Source of the DNA: Bacteroidales bacterium
Lineage (GTDB): Bacteria; Bacteroidota; Bacteroidia; Bacteroidales; UBA932
NCBI GenBank assembly: GCA_029098505.1
Contig: JAQXOE010000033.1
Location: forward strand, 1 to 58,117
Reading direction: 5' to 3'
Length of the DNA stretch: 58,117 bases
Part shown: positions 34,596 to 43,246 of the stretch, piece by piece
Position numbering within the stretch: position 1 is the first letter of the stretch
How the letters are laid out: every line of letters starts with the position of its first letter
Position numbers and translations under genes: made by a program
The notes under the pieces: model-generated
Told to the model about the DNA's origin: nothing
Databases searched by the model: none
Seen by the model: only the letters and a program-made list of their open reading frames with translations

Positions 34596-36719
34596 ATGAA
34601 AGGGAAGAGACTATTATTCTGCATATTTTCCATTTTTTTCACTGTCTGCGTACAGGCGGTTCCGGCACGTCCGGGCTACTATAAATTGATTCAGCCTGAC
34701 GGTTCATCCATTAATGCGAGACTGACAGGAGATGAATTTTTCAAGCTTCTCACCACTGAGACGGGAAGCGCCATAATCAAAGATAGGGATGGCTGGTACA
34801 GCTATGCCTTCTTCACTGAAGACGGGCGCCGATATAGCAGCGGGATTCACGTCAGCGACAGGCTCTCCCCTGCTGCCGCCGAAGCACGAAACATTCCCTA
34901 CACTCGAATGAAGCAGCAAGCCTCAGAGCAGAGGGCATTGCGAGGCAGCCTGAATCAGAATAGAATTGCTAATGGAATCGACACAAAGGCCTGTAGTGGC
35001 AAGATTAAGGCTTTGATCATTCTGGCGCAGTTCAGCGATTTGAAATTCAAGTACGGCAAGTCTAATTTCGAGAATATGCTGACAAAGGAGGGCTATGACT
35101 ACAACGGAGCGACCGGTAGTGCCCTGGATTATTTCAAAGCTCAGTTCGGAGACTCGAAGGAGTTCGAATTCGTGGTCAGCGACATTGTCACATTGTCACA
35201 CGGATATGCATATTATGGCGAGAACGGCGATAATGGCTTGGACAAAAGGGCTGCTGAGGCTGTTGCAGAGGCCTGCAAGCTGGTGGATGCGAAGGTGAAT
35301 TTCTCAGAATTCGATACGGACGATGACGGTGAGGTGGATAATGTTTTCCTTTTCGTTGCCGGCAGGGACGAGGCAGAAGGTGCGGGCGACGACCATATTT
35401 GGTCGCATCAATGGTATCTGGCAGACGGCGCAGGTATCAAGTTGAGCCTGGACGGAAAAATCTTGAACAAATACGCTGTTTCTACGGAAATCAGCCTGGA
35501 CGAGAATGGACAGGATTGCTTCACCACCATAGGTACCTTCTGTCACGAATTCAGCCACACTCTTGGACTTTCCGATATGTATGATACTGATTATGAGGAT
35601 AGTGAGGGAACGAGTATAGGACTTTGGGGCAGAATCAGCATTATGGACTACGGTTCATACAACAATGGAGGAAACACTCCCCCTAACTATTGCGCCCTGG
35701 AGTTGGATACGGTTGGCGTTGGTAATTGTCTTACGCTCGAGACGGGCGAAGTCACTCTGCTGCCGTTGAGTCAGGAGAAGAGCTATTACAAGATGGCGAG
35801 CGACGTTCCTGGCGAGTACTGGCTCTTCGAGTGCAGGGATAATCAGGGCTGGGACGAGTATCTGGGCGGCAGGGGCTTGCTCATATATCATATTGACAAG
35901 AGCCTTCAAAAGGCAGGATACTCGGACACTTATCAGATGAATATGACTGCGGCCAAACGCTGGTACTACAACGAGGTAAACTGCTGGCCGAAACATCAGT
36001 GCGCGTATCTTGCTGAATGTGTGCAGGGTACAGGGAGCATTTCACAGGTATTCTGGCCAAACGGAAGCAGAAATGCCTTCTCCGGAAATACGGCACCGGC
36101 ATTCCAGCACTGGAGCGGCAGGAGTTCAGAACTTTCAATACTTAACATAAGGAATATGGGAGATGGAGTCAGTTTCACAGTTGCCGGGCCTATCTCCATC
36201 GGCAAGGTCGAGCCTTTCCAGGATGCAGCGATAGTACAATGGAGTATGGCAGGAGGTGGAGCTGAAACCCTAAGCTACATCAGCCTCACAGGCTCGGACG
36301 GACAAGTTATCGAAGGAGGCGTAAAGCCTTACAGTACAGGACTTTATTCCTATACTTTCGAGGGACTTTCGGAGAAAACCACTTACAGCGTGAAAGTATC
36401 TACCAAGAAAGGGGGAAGCGGAGACTGTGTGGAAAGCGAGTTCACCACCAAGGCCTTCTACAATGACGGTTATCCTTTCATATACTTGAATTCAGCTGAT
36501 AGGGACAGTGAGGGTTACTTTATCTGGGGATCACAGATGCCTCTCAGGGTATTCAATGCGAGGAACTGTGCAAGAGTGAGCTGGACCTTTGAAGACAGAG
36601 ATATCGAGGATGACGGTTCAGGATACTGGACAGTGAAGAATGATGGTCTTCTGAAGGCCTACATCGATTATCAGGACGGTTCGAGCGAAATAATCAGCAA
36701 AAGAATCACTGTAAAATGA
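34596..36719 (+). CDS. Secreted M6 family metalloprotease
   Basis: 707 residues from the ATG at 34596; the frame upstream overlaps a terminator. A signal peptide (about residues 1-23, FTVCVQA) precedes an N-terminal pro-region. The M6 zinc motif HEFSH is at residues 317-321 in TFCHEFSHTLGLSDMYD, and an Asp-rich FDTDDDGEVDNVFLF segment probably binds calcium. The C-terminal ~170 residues contain a fibronectin/Ig-like domain (TYSVKVSTKKGGSG) and a final beta module. M6 enzymes (immune inhibitor A type) are secreted and degrade host or matrix proteins. It overlaps the next gene by 4 bp (ATGA). Confidence 0.9.
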   Translation: MKGKRLLFCIFSIFFTVCVQAVPARPGYYKLIQPDGSSINARLTGDEFFKLLTTETGSAIIKDRDGWYSYAFFTEDGRRYSSGIHVSDRLSPAAAEARNIPYTRMKQQASEQRALRGSLNQNRIANGIDTKACSGKIKALIILAQFSDLKFKYGKSNFENMLTKEGYDYNGATGSALDYFKAQFGDSKEFEFVVSDIVTLSHGYAYYGENGDNGLDKRAAEAVAEACKLVDAKVNFSEFDTDDDGEVDNVFLFVAGRDEAEGAGDDHIWSHQWYLADGAGIKLSLDGKILNKYAVSTEISLDENGQDCFTTIGTFCHEFSHTLGLSDMYDTDYEDSEGTSIGLWGRISIMDYGSYNNGGNTPPNYCALELDTVGVGNCLTLETGEVTLLPLSQEKSYYKMASDVPGEYWLFECRDNQGWDEYLGGRGLLIYHIDKSLQKAGYSDTYQMNMTAAKRWYYNEVNCWPKHQCAYLAECVQGTGSISQVFWPNGSRNAFSGNTAPAFQHWSGRSSELSILNIRNMGDGVSFTVAGPISIGKVEPFQDAAIVQWSMAGGGAETLSYISLTGSDGQVIEGGVKPYSTGLYSYTFEGLSEKTTYSVKVSTKKGGSGDCVESEFTTKAFYNDGYPFIYLNSADRDSEGYFIWGSQMPLRVFNARNCARVSWTFEDRDIEDDGSGYWTVKNDGLLKAYIDYQDGSSEIISKRITVK

Positions 36720-37132
36720 GAACGACAGTATATAGGATATTGACTTTGATGCTTGTTTGCATTGCTGCAGCATCTTGTCAAGGCAGCAAGGTGGACCCTG
36801 AATTTGTGGGCACGAATACGACTGGATTGACCGTCAAGGGCCAGAAGATTTTCGTCTTTGACAGTATGAATTGCCAAACATCTTTCAAGCGGGAGTCCTG
36901 CGAATACAGGAGTTTCACGGACAATATGTCCGATTATTATTGCGTCAAGCTGGAATATGTGCCAACGCAGGAGGGGCAGAAGGTCAAGGGAGAGTTGAAG
37001 TGGACAAGCAAGAGCGAGGTCCTCAGCAAGAAAGGACTGAGTTTCACTGTCGAAAAGACAGACCGCAGCGGAAGACTGTGGCTATGGTGCAGGAAAGAGT
37101 CTATAGGAGTTCTTGTCCAGACATTGAATTAA
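36716..37132 (+). CDS. Small lipoprotein of unknown function
   Basis: 138 residues with a clear lipoprotein signal (MRTTVYRILTLMLVCIAAASC). The mature part is predicted beta-rich, with four further Cys (NCQTS, ESCEY, YYCVK, LWCRK) that could form two disulfides. I recognise no family. It is translationally coupled to the M6 metalloprotease by an ATGA overlap and followed 24 bp later by the C1 peptidase, so it may serve as an inhibitor, chaperone or anchor for one of them; that is inference from position only. Confidence 0.7.
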   Translation: MRTTVYRILTLMLVCIAAASCQGSKVDPEFVGTNTTGLTVKGQKIFVFDSMNCQTSFKRESCEYRSFTDNMSDYYCVKLEYVPTQEGQKVKGELKWTSKSEVLSKKGLSFTVEKTDRSGRLWLWCRKESIGVLVQTLN

Positions 37133-37156
37133 TTGACAATCAAAAAGATAAACAAA

Positions 37157-38542
37157 ATGAAAAGAATCACGACCATCGTAGCGGCTTTGCTTCTGGCAGC
37201 CTCATTACCAATCTCCCTCAGTGCTCAGGGAGGCATCAGCGCTGATATGCTCAAGGAAATCAGCAAGGCCTATGAGGGCAATGCCAATGACAAGGCTATC
37301 AGAAATGCTTTGAATACGACCTCCATCAATGTTCTCGCAGAGAATGCAGAGAATATGGCAATGATCGACACCCACTTCTCTGACGAGGTTCGCACCAAGG
37401 GCATCACAGATCAAAAATCATCCGGTCGCTGCTGGCTTTTCTCAGGACTCAATGTATTGAGAGCCAAGATGATAGATAAATACGACCTAGGAGATTTCAC
37501 CTTTTCCCAGAACTATGTTTTCTTCTATGACCAGCTTGAAAAGGCCAACCTCTTCCTCCAGGGAGTAATCGACACCAAGGACCTGCCTTTCGAGGACCGC
37601 AAGGTTGACTGGCTTTTCCAGAACCCAATTGGTGACGGAGGACAGTTCACTGGAGTATCCAATCTTATCACCAAGTATGGTCTGGTGCCTGCTGATGCTA
37701 TGCCTGAGACACTGTGCTCAAATAACACTTCAGCTATGTCCACTCAGATCAAGACCTTGCTCCGCCAGGACGGACTCAAGCTCCGCGCTGCTGGAAAGAA
37801 GGCTGATCTGACAGCTATGAAGACCGATATGCTCAAGGAAGTGTACCGCATACTCTGCCTTTGTTTGGGTGTACCTCCGACTGAGTTCCAGTGGGCAAGA
37901 TACGATTCCAAGGGCAATTTCGTCAGCGAGAAGACCTATACTCCGCTTTCATTCTACAAGGAGTTCGTGAACGCCGACCTTGAGAACAATTACGTAATGG
38001 TGATGAACGACCCTACACGCGAATATTTCAAGGTTTATGAGATTGACTATGACCGTCACGTTTACGATGGTGAGAATTGGGTTTATGTTAACCTTCCTGT
38101 AGAGAAAATCAAGGAAATGGCCATTGCTTCCATCAAGGGCAATACTGCTATGTACTTCTCTTGTGACGTGAACAAGTTCCTCAACAGCAAGAAGGGTGTA
38201 GCCGACCTGAACAACTACGATTATGCTTCCCTGCTCGGAGTGGAGTTCACTATGAACAAAACCGAAAGGGTAATGACACACGCCAGCGGTTCTTCTCACG
38301 CTATGACACTCAAGGCAGTGGATATCAAGAACGGTAAACCGGTCAAGTGGATGGTGGAGAACAGCTGGGGCGCTTCTTCAGGTTACAAGGGCAACATCAT
38401 TATGACCGACGAGTGGTTCGATGAGTATATGTTCCGTCTCGTGGTTGAGAAGCAGTATGTTCCTGCTGACGTAATGGCCCTCCTGAAACAGAAGCCTATT
38501 ATGCTTCCAGCCTGGGACCCAATGTTCCTTCCAGAAGAGTAA
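37157..38542 (+). CDS. pepC: Exported bleomycin hydrolase-type aminopeptidase (C1B)
   Basis: 461 residues starting at the ATG 37157, with a signal peptide (MKRITTIVAALLLAASLPIS, cleavage near LSAQ). Papain-type catalytic residues: Cys92 (SSGRCWLFSG), His381 (GSSHAMTL) and Asn402 (VENSWG). Also GVSNLITKYGLVPADAMPET, typical of C1B. Bleomycin hydrolases are usually cytosolic hexamers; Bacteroidetes have exported forms like this one. The enzyme trims amino acids from peptide N-termini. It follows the M6 gene and small lipoprotein on one strand and precedes a flavin-reductase-like lipoprotein gene by 6 bp. Confidence 0.93.
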   Translation: MKRITTIVAALLLAASLPISLSAQGGISADMLKEISKAYEGNANDKAIRNALNTTSINVLAENAENMAMIDTHFSDEVRTKGITDQKSSGRCWLFSGLNVLRAKMIDKYDLGDFTFSQNYVFFYDQLEKANLFLQGVIDTKDLPFEDRKVDWLFQNPIGDGGQFTGVSNLITKYGLVPADAMPETLCSNNTSAMSTQIKTLLRQDGLKLRAAGKKADLTAMKTDMLKEVYRILCLCLGVPPTEFQWARYDSKGNFVSEKTYTPLSFYKEFVNADLENNYVMVMNDPTREYFKVYEIDYDRHVYDGENWVYVNLPVEKIKEMAIASIKGNTAMYFSCDVNKFLNSKKGVADLNNYDYASLLGVEFTMNKTERVMTHASGSSHAMTLKAVDIKNGKPVKWMVENSWGASSGYKGNIIMTDEWFDEYMFRLVVEKQYVPADVMALLKQKPIMLPAWDPMFLPEE

Positions 38543-38548
38543 TTGATT

Positions 38549-39244
38549 ATGAATAAGCATATTACAATAGCCCATCTGACCACTTGCCTTGCTTTGGCTG
38601 CGACCCTTATCCTACCGGCTTCCTGCCGTCACGGCGGGGAATCTGGCGAGGGCCGGGAAGATGCGGACAGCCTCGCCACCTGGGTCAAGCTGGCACCTGA
38701 GGAGCTGGTAATGAGACCAGTCGGTGAGTTCTCGAGGGATTGGATGGCCCTGGCTATGGGCAATGCGAAATCCTACAATTCTATGACCATTTCCTGGGGC
38801 TCCGTAGGTCAATTGTGGAACAAGCCTGTCGTGACCGTGTACGTGAGTTCGGACCGCTACTCAAAGAAGCTGATGGACAATTCCAACTGGTTCACAATCA
38901 GCCGTTTCCCAGACAAGAGAGAGTATAAGGACGGACTGATATATCTTGGTTCGCATTCTCAGAAGGATGACCCTGACAAGACTGCCAATTCAGGTCTGCG
39001 CGTGGACTTTACTGAGCAGGGCAATCCGCGATTCAAGGATGCCGAGCTGGTAATCGAATGCAAGAAAATCTATTCGGACGAGTTCGAGAAAGACAAACTT
39101 CCTCAGGATATCAGGGACGGAATTTACTCCTCAACAGGGCTGCACACTATGTATATAGGTGAAATCGTCAATGTTTACGAAAAGCATTGGCTACAGGAAC
39201 AAGTGCAATCAGATAGCCTATCAAGGAAACGCTCACGAAAGTGA
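38549..39244 (+). CDS. Flavin reductase-like lipoprotein
   Basis: 231 residues from the ATG at 38549. The signal peptide ends LILPASC. The mature protein has the FMN-binding split-barrel pattern of flavin reductase-like proteins (MALAMGNAKSYNSMTISWGS, NKPVVTVYVSSDRYSKKLMD, NWFTISRFP, YLGSHSQKDDPDK). Most such proteins are cytosolic; this one appears to be lipid-anchored outside. It follows pepC by 6 bp. Its last 77 bp overlap the end of the convergent permease gene, with the final ~25 residues (charged, EKHWLQEQVQSDSLSRKRSRK-like) lying in shared DNA; the tail may be an extension caused by loss of an earlier stop. Confidence 0.75.
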   Translation: MNKHITIAHLTTCLALAATLILPASCRHGGESGEGREDADSLATWVKLAPEELVMRPVGEFSRDWMALAMGNAKSYNSMTISWGSVGQLWNKPVVTVYVSSDRYSKKLMDNSNWFTISRFPDKREYKDGLIYLGSHSQKDDPDKTANSGLRVDFTEQGNPRFKDAELVIECKKIYSDEFEKDKLPQDIRDGIYSSTGLHTMYIGEIVNVYEKHWLQEQVQSDSLSRKRSRK

Positions 39245-40382
39245 TAATCAGGTCTTTGAGCTGCACTACCACAGGATAGGCGCTGACTAGAAAACCTCCC
39301 GGCATCTTAACAAGACCCGTGCTCTGTTGGATGAAGGCTATGAGCACTCCTATGATGAGACCTGAGCATAAGCCGAGCATAGAAATCATCCAGCCTTCAA
39401 GGACGAAACAATTTCGTATAAGTTTATCCGAGGCTCCAAGACTTCTAAAGGTCTCAATGTCGGACTTCTTTTCGATGATGAGCATCGAGAGGCTTCCGAA
39501 GATATTGAAGGCAATGATAATAACTACAAAGATGAGTATGAGAAAGATGGATGCTTTCTCATACTTCATCATTTTATAGACGGCCTCATTCTGATGGTAG
39601 CGGTCAAGTACCTTGTAATCAGGGCCTAATAGTTCTTCAAGCTTGGTGAAGATTTCCTTACGTTCCGCCTTGCTGCAGTCCTTGGTAAGTCTCATTTCCA
39701 CGCCCGATACCTCATTGTCATAAGCCAGAAGTTCCCTCATCGCTTCGATGGGGAGGATGATCAGGCCGGCATCTACGTCGGCATTGACAGAGAAGACACA
39801 GGAAGGGCGGGCAAAGACGGTGTTGATGGAGGCAAGAGGATTGGCAAGAGAGATGCTTCTGTCCCTGGCGGGGAAGTAGATTTCGAGAGGTGCGACGAAG
39901 CTGGGATTGATACCCATCTTATATGCAAAACCTGCTCCGACCGCTGCCATTGGCGCATCGCCGTAATGGAGGCGGAACTCGCCGCTGCGTATATGGGAGC
40001 TTATTCCAGACTCATCTTCGAAGACTGCATCCACTCCCTTTGCCTTCACGACTCCCTGGCGATTGTCATAATTGACAAAGACATTTTCTTGGAGTACCTC
40101 ACTGATATTAAGCACTTTAGGGCAATCATACGCCCAATCGAAGGCCTCCCCTTCCGGAACGAAGACCTTGCCCTTCGAAGCTGTGATGAGGATGTCGGGA
40201 TCAAGATCGCTCAGGGAAGAACTGATGATGCTGTCGAAACCGTTGTAAACGGAGAGTATAATAACCAGAGCCGCCGTTCCTATGGCCATTCCGACAGCAC
40301 TTATCGCCGATATCAGGTTTATCACATTATGTGATTTCTTGGCGAAAAGGTAGCGTTTGGCTATAAAGAACGGCAGGTTCAT
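39168..40382 (-). CDS. LolC/LolE-type ABC transporter permease
   Basis: 404 residues with the MacB/FtsX-like layout: one N-terminal helix (AIGTAALVIILSVYNGF), a large periplasmic domain (about residues 50-265), then three C-terminal helices (ASIFLILIFVVIIIAFNIFG, LGLCSGLIIGVLIAFIQ, DLIITFVSVSLIGYLIALV). The N-terminal FFIAKRYLFAKKSHNVINLIS is typical of the LolCE group, which extracts lipoproteins from the inner membrane with the ATPase LolD. LolD is not in this window. The gene follows rbfA by 9 bp and ends inside the convergent flavin reductase-like gene (77-bp overlap). Confidence 0.87.
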   Translation of the reverse strand: MNLPFFIAKRYLFAKKSHNVINLISAISAVGMAIGTAALVIILSVYNGFDSIISSSLSDLDPDILITASKGKVFVPEGEAFDWAYDCPKVLNISEVLQENVFVNYDNRQGVVKAKGVDAVFEDESGISSHIRSGEFRLHYGDAPMAAVGAGFAYKMGINPSFVAPLEIYFPARDRSISLANPLASINTVFARPSCVFSVNADVDAGLIILPIEAMRELLAYDNEVSGVEMRLTKDCSKAERKEIFTKLEELLGPDYKVLDRYHQNEAVYKMMKYEKASIFLILIFVVIIIAFNIFGSLSMLIIEKKSDIETFRSLGASDKLIRNCFVLEGWMISMLGLCSGLIIGVLIAFIQQSTGLVKMPGGFLVSAYPVVVQLKDLIITFVSVSLIGYLIALVPVANAFRKH

Positions 40383-40391
40383 ATTGTAAAA

Positions 40392-40739
40392 CTACATTTT
40401 GAGAAGCTGATCTATGTGCTCGGCATAGTCAAGTGAACTGTCAAGGTAGAAATCAATTTCAGGAACTATCCTGAACTGCTTTCCCACCTTGTGACCGAGT
40501 TCTCCCCTGTATGCCTTGACATTCTCGTTAAGTATCTTCATTACTTCTTCGGCCTTTGCCGAAGGGAAGATGCTCACATAGGTCTTGGCCAATGAAAGGT
40601 CAGGAGAGACACGTACTTCGCTCACTGTCACCATCGCTCCTCCGAAGGCCGCCATACCCTTGCTGCGCAGGATTTCGGCCATATCCTTCTGGATTTCACG
40701 TGCGACTTTCAGCTGTCTTGTGCTTGGTGCTTTGTCCAT
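40392..40739 (-). CDS. rbfA: Ribosome-binding factor A
   Basis: 115 residues with the KH-like RbfA fold: TRQLKVAREIQKDMAEIL, VSEVRVSPDLSLAKTYVSIF and LGHKVGKQFRIVPEIDFYLD. RbfA helps mature the 16S rRNA 5' end and 30S subunit. It is directly adjacent to tyrS (its ATG at 40739 abuts the tyrS stop at 40740-40742) and 9 bp before the permease gene, forming a tyrS-rbfA-permease unit. Confidence 0.94.
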   Translation of the reverse strand: MDKAPSTRQLKVAREIQKDMAEILRSKGMAAFGGAMVTVSEVRVSPDLSLAKTYVSIFPSAKAEEVMKILNENVKAYRGELGHKVGKQFRIVPEIDFYLDSSLDYAEHIDQLLKM

Positions 40740-42029
40740 TTACTTGATATTGATGATGTAATAGTCCTTCTTGCCTTTCTGGGCGAGTATATACTTACCG
40801 TCAATGATGTCATTTTCAGCAAGTTGGCCGTTAGGGTCGGTGAATTTCTCCTTGTTGATTGAGAAGCCGTTCCCCTGAATCATCTTGCGGGCCTCGCCCT
40901 TTGAAGGGAAGATGTTTGTCTCCACCGCTACAGCGTCGAGTATTGGCATTGGCAATTTTGCGCGCTCGATTTCCACTGTAGGGACACCGTCGAAGACAGC
41001 AAGGAAAGTCTTCTCGTCGAGGCTGCGGAGATCCTCGGCTGTAGCCTTGCCGAAGAGCATCTGGGATGCCTTGAGGGCATTCTCGTACTCCTTCTCACCG
41101 TGTACCATAATGGTCACTTCCTTGGCAAGAAGCTTCTGGAGCCTGCGCTGGCCCGGGTCCTGGACGTGCTCGGCTATGGCCGCTTCTATGGTTTCGCGGT
41201 CGAGCATAGTGAAGATCTTGATATATTTCTCAGCATCGGCATCGGAGACATTGAGCCAGAACTGGTAGAACTGGTAAGGGCTGGTAAGCTCTTCGTCAAG
41301 CCAAATATTGCCCTTTTCGGTCTTTCCGAACTTGCCGCCGTCGGCCTTGGTGATGAGCGGACAGGTAAGGGCGTATGCCTCGCCTCCGTTGGTACGGCGG
41401 ATGAGCTCAGTTCCCGTGGTGATATTGCCCCACTGGTCAGCGCCGCCAAGCTGGAGTTTGACGTTGTTGTGTTCGTAAAGGTAGAGGAAATCGTAGCCCT
41501 GAAGGAGCTGATAAGTGAATTCGGTGAAGGACATACCCTCGGAAGAGTCCCTGCTGAGGCGCTTCTTCACTGAATCCTTAGACATCATATAATTGACAGT
41601 AATAAGCTTGCCTATGTCGCGGGTGAAATTGATGAAGGTGTAGTCCTTCATCCAGTCGTAGTTGTTTACGAGTTCAGCCTTGTTAGGAGCGTCAGACTCG
41701 AAATCGAGGAAGCGACCGAGCTGAGCCTTGATGCAGCTGACATTGTGGGCAAGGGTTTCCTCATCGAGGAGATTGCGCTCCGCACTTTTCATCGAAGGGT
41801 CGCCTATCATACCGGTGGCGCCGCCGACAAGAGCGTATGGTTTATTGCCGCAAGCCTGGAAGTGCTTGAGTATCATTATGCTGACAAGATGTCCTATATG
41901 AAGGGAATCTCCGGTAGGGTCAATGCCAACATAAGCTGACATAGGTCCCTTTTTAAGTTCTTCTTCCGTGCCGGGGGTGATGTCGTGAATCATACCCCTC
42001 CATCTGAGTTCTTCTACAAAATTTTTCAT
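40740..42029 (-). CDS. tyrS: Tyrosyl-tRNA synthetase
   Basis: 429 residues. Class I motifs: HIGH in [13 protein letters not shown] and a KMSKS-equivalent KFGKT in [16 protein letters not shown]. The tyrosine site [12 protein letters not shown] and [14 protein letters not shown] and GGADQWGN are conserved, and the C-terminal S4-like RNA-binding domain ([21 protein letters not shown]) is complete. First gene of the tyrS-rbfA-permease unit, divergent from tpiA. Confidence 0.98.
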   Translation of the reverse strand: MKNFVEELRWRGMIHDITPGTEEELKKGPMSAYVGIDPTGDSLHIGHLVSIMILKHFQACGNKPYALVGGATGMIGDPSMKSAERNLLDEETLAHNVSCIKAQLGRFLDFESDAPNKAELVNNYDWMKDYTFINFTRDIGKLITVNYMMSKDSVKKRLSRDSSEGMSFTEFTYQLLQGYDFLYLYEHNNVKLQLGGADQWGNITTGTELIRRTNGGEAYALTCPLITKADGGKFGKTEKGNIWLDEELTSPYQFYQFWLNVSDADAEKYIKIFTMLDRETIEAAIAEHVQDPGQRRLQKLLAKEVTIMVHGEKEYENALKASQMLFGKATAEDLRSLDEKTFLAVFDGVPTVEIERAKLPMPILDAVAVETNIFPSKGEARKMIQGNGFSINKEKFTDPNGQLAENDIIDGKYILAQKGKKDYYIINIK

Positions 42030-42069
42030 CTGTGAATCAGGATGATTAATCAGTTATTATATAGTCACG

Positions 42070-42077
42070 CAAAGTTA
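42070..42077 (-). promoter_or_regulatory. -7 element of tyrS
   Basis: Minus-strand TAACTTTG, 40 bp before the tyrS ATG at 42029. No standard -33 element was found. Confidence 0.5.
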
Positions 42078-42100
42078 GTCATTTTTCCAGAATAATTTGC

Positions 42101-42108
42101 TAAATTTG
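42101..42108 (+). promoter_or_regulatory. -7 element of tpiA
   Basis: TAAATTTG, 64 bp before the tpiA ATG. It is divergent from and 23 bp away from the tyrS -7 box. Confidence 0.5.
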
Positions 42109-42172
42109 CGGATGCTTCGTCCATAAGGACAAACTCTTAAAGAAGGAATCATTCAATACATTATTTAAGAAA

Positions 42173-42928
42173 ATGAGAAAACACATTGTAGCAGGAAACT
42201 GGAAGATGAACACCACAGTTCCTGAGGGCGTAGAGCTCGCAAAGGCAGTAGTAGCAAAATCAGCAGAGGTTCCTGCTGACGTAAAACTTATCATCGCGAC
42301 ACCTGCAACCCACCTCGTACCGGTTGCTGAGGTTGTAAAGGGCACAGCAGTAGCACTTTCAGCAGAGAACTGCGCAGACAAGGAAAAGGGAGCCTACACA
42401 GGTGAGGTTTCTGCCGCAATGGTAGCTTCTACCGGTGCAGAGTACACCATCCTCGGACACTCAGAGCGTCGTCAGTACTACGGAGAGACAGATGAGAAGC
42501 TCATTGAGAAGACCAGGCTTGCTCTTGCCAACGGTCTCGGAGTTATCCTCTGCGTAGGTGAGACCCTCGAGGAGAGAGAGGCTGAGAAGCATTTCGACGT
42601 TGTAAAGGCTCAGACCGTGAATGTACTTTCACACTTCACAGCTGAGGATATGAAGAACGTAATCATTGCATACGAGCCGGTTTGGGCTATCGGTACTGGC
42701 AAGACCGCTACCGCTGACCAGGCTGAGGAAATTCACGCATACATCCGCAAGGTGCTCGCAGAGCAGTTCAGCGCAGAGGTAGCAGAGGAGACCAGCATCC
42801 TTTACGGTGGTTCTTGCAAGCCTTCAAACGCTAAGGAGCTTTTCGCTAAGCCAGACATCGACGGCGGTCTTATCGGTGGTGCTGCTCTCAAGGCAGATGA
42901 TTTCATCGGTATCGCTGTTTCTTTCTAA
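42173..42928 (+). CDS. tpiA: Triosephosphate isomerase
   Basis: 251 residues, full-length TIM barrel that interconverts dihydroxyacetone phosphate and glyceraldehyde 3-phosphate. Visible: [12 protein letters not shown] with the substrate Lys, catalytic His in [14 protein letters not shown], catalytic Glu in [15 protein letters not shown] (loop 6 included) and the phosphate site ILYGGSCKP and [10 protein letters not shown]. Strong codon bias indicates high expression. Monocistronic, with a divergent tyrS and its own terminator. Confidence 0.98.
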   Translation: MRKHIVAGNWKMNTTVPEGVELAKAVVAKSAEVPADVKLIIATPATHLVPVAEVVKGTAVALSAENCADKEKGAYTGEVSAAMVASTGAEYTILGHSERRQYYGETDEKLIEKTRLALANGLGVILCVGETLEEREAEKHFDVVKAQTVNVLSHFTAEDMKNVIIAYEPVWAIGTGKTATADQAEEIHAYIRKVLAEQFSAEVAEETSILYGGSCKPSNAKELFAKPDIDGGLIGGAALKADDFIGIAVSF

Positions 42929-42970
42929 GCAATACTGCAGGCGCTTGATTGAGCGTCAAATATACAGAAT

Positions 42971-43011
42971 AGGGTGACCCAAAGTCAAAGCGACTGAAGG
43001 TCACCTTTTTT
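42971..43011 (+). terminator. Terminator of tpiA
   Basis: GGTGACC (42973-42979) pairs with GGTCACC (42999-43005) around an inner AGTC...GACT stem, followed by TTTTTT. It shares the GTGAC/GTCAC core with the hairpins after nqrF and the acyl-CoA ligase gene. Confidence 0.85.
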
Positions 43012-43033
43012 GTGGCTCCTTTCTCACTCGGGG

Positions 43034-43066
43034 ATTTTAGCGAGGAAAGAATGTTATTTTAGCGAG
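43034..43066. repeat. Two 11-bp direct repeats, 22 bp apart
   Basis: ATTTTAGCGAG occurs at 43034-43044 and again at 43056-43066, identical, with an 11-bp spacer. The pair lies in the gene-free 235 bp between the tpiA terminator and the acyl-CoA ligase gene, about 145 bp upstream of that gene's -7 box. A period of two helical turns suggests a protein-binding site. Confidence 0.55.
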
Positions 43067-43210
43067 TATTCGGCTAGGAATTTGAAGCTCGAATGAGCAG
43101 AATTTCGCCACTTATAGGGATATTTTACCAACATTGATATAGAATGGAGCCAATACACCACTTTTCGAAGGACTTGACCACTTCAAGAATCACTCTTTCC
43201 CCAAAGATTG

Positions 43211-43218
43211 TATCTTTG
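43211..43218 (+). promoter_or_regulatory. -7 element of the acyl-CoA ligase gene
   Basis: TATCTTTG, 28 bp before the ATG at 43247. The expected -33 TTG is not at the normal distance. Confidence 0.55.
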
Positions 43219-43246
43219 TTCCAGAAAAAAATCAAACCGAATCACT

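Noticed and set aside
39168..40382. MacB-type efflux permease
   Set aside because: N-terminus and size fit LolC/E better, and no MacA or MacB ATPase gene is near. The distinction is not absolute.
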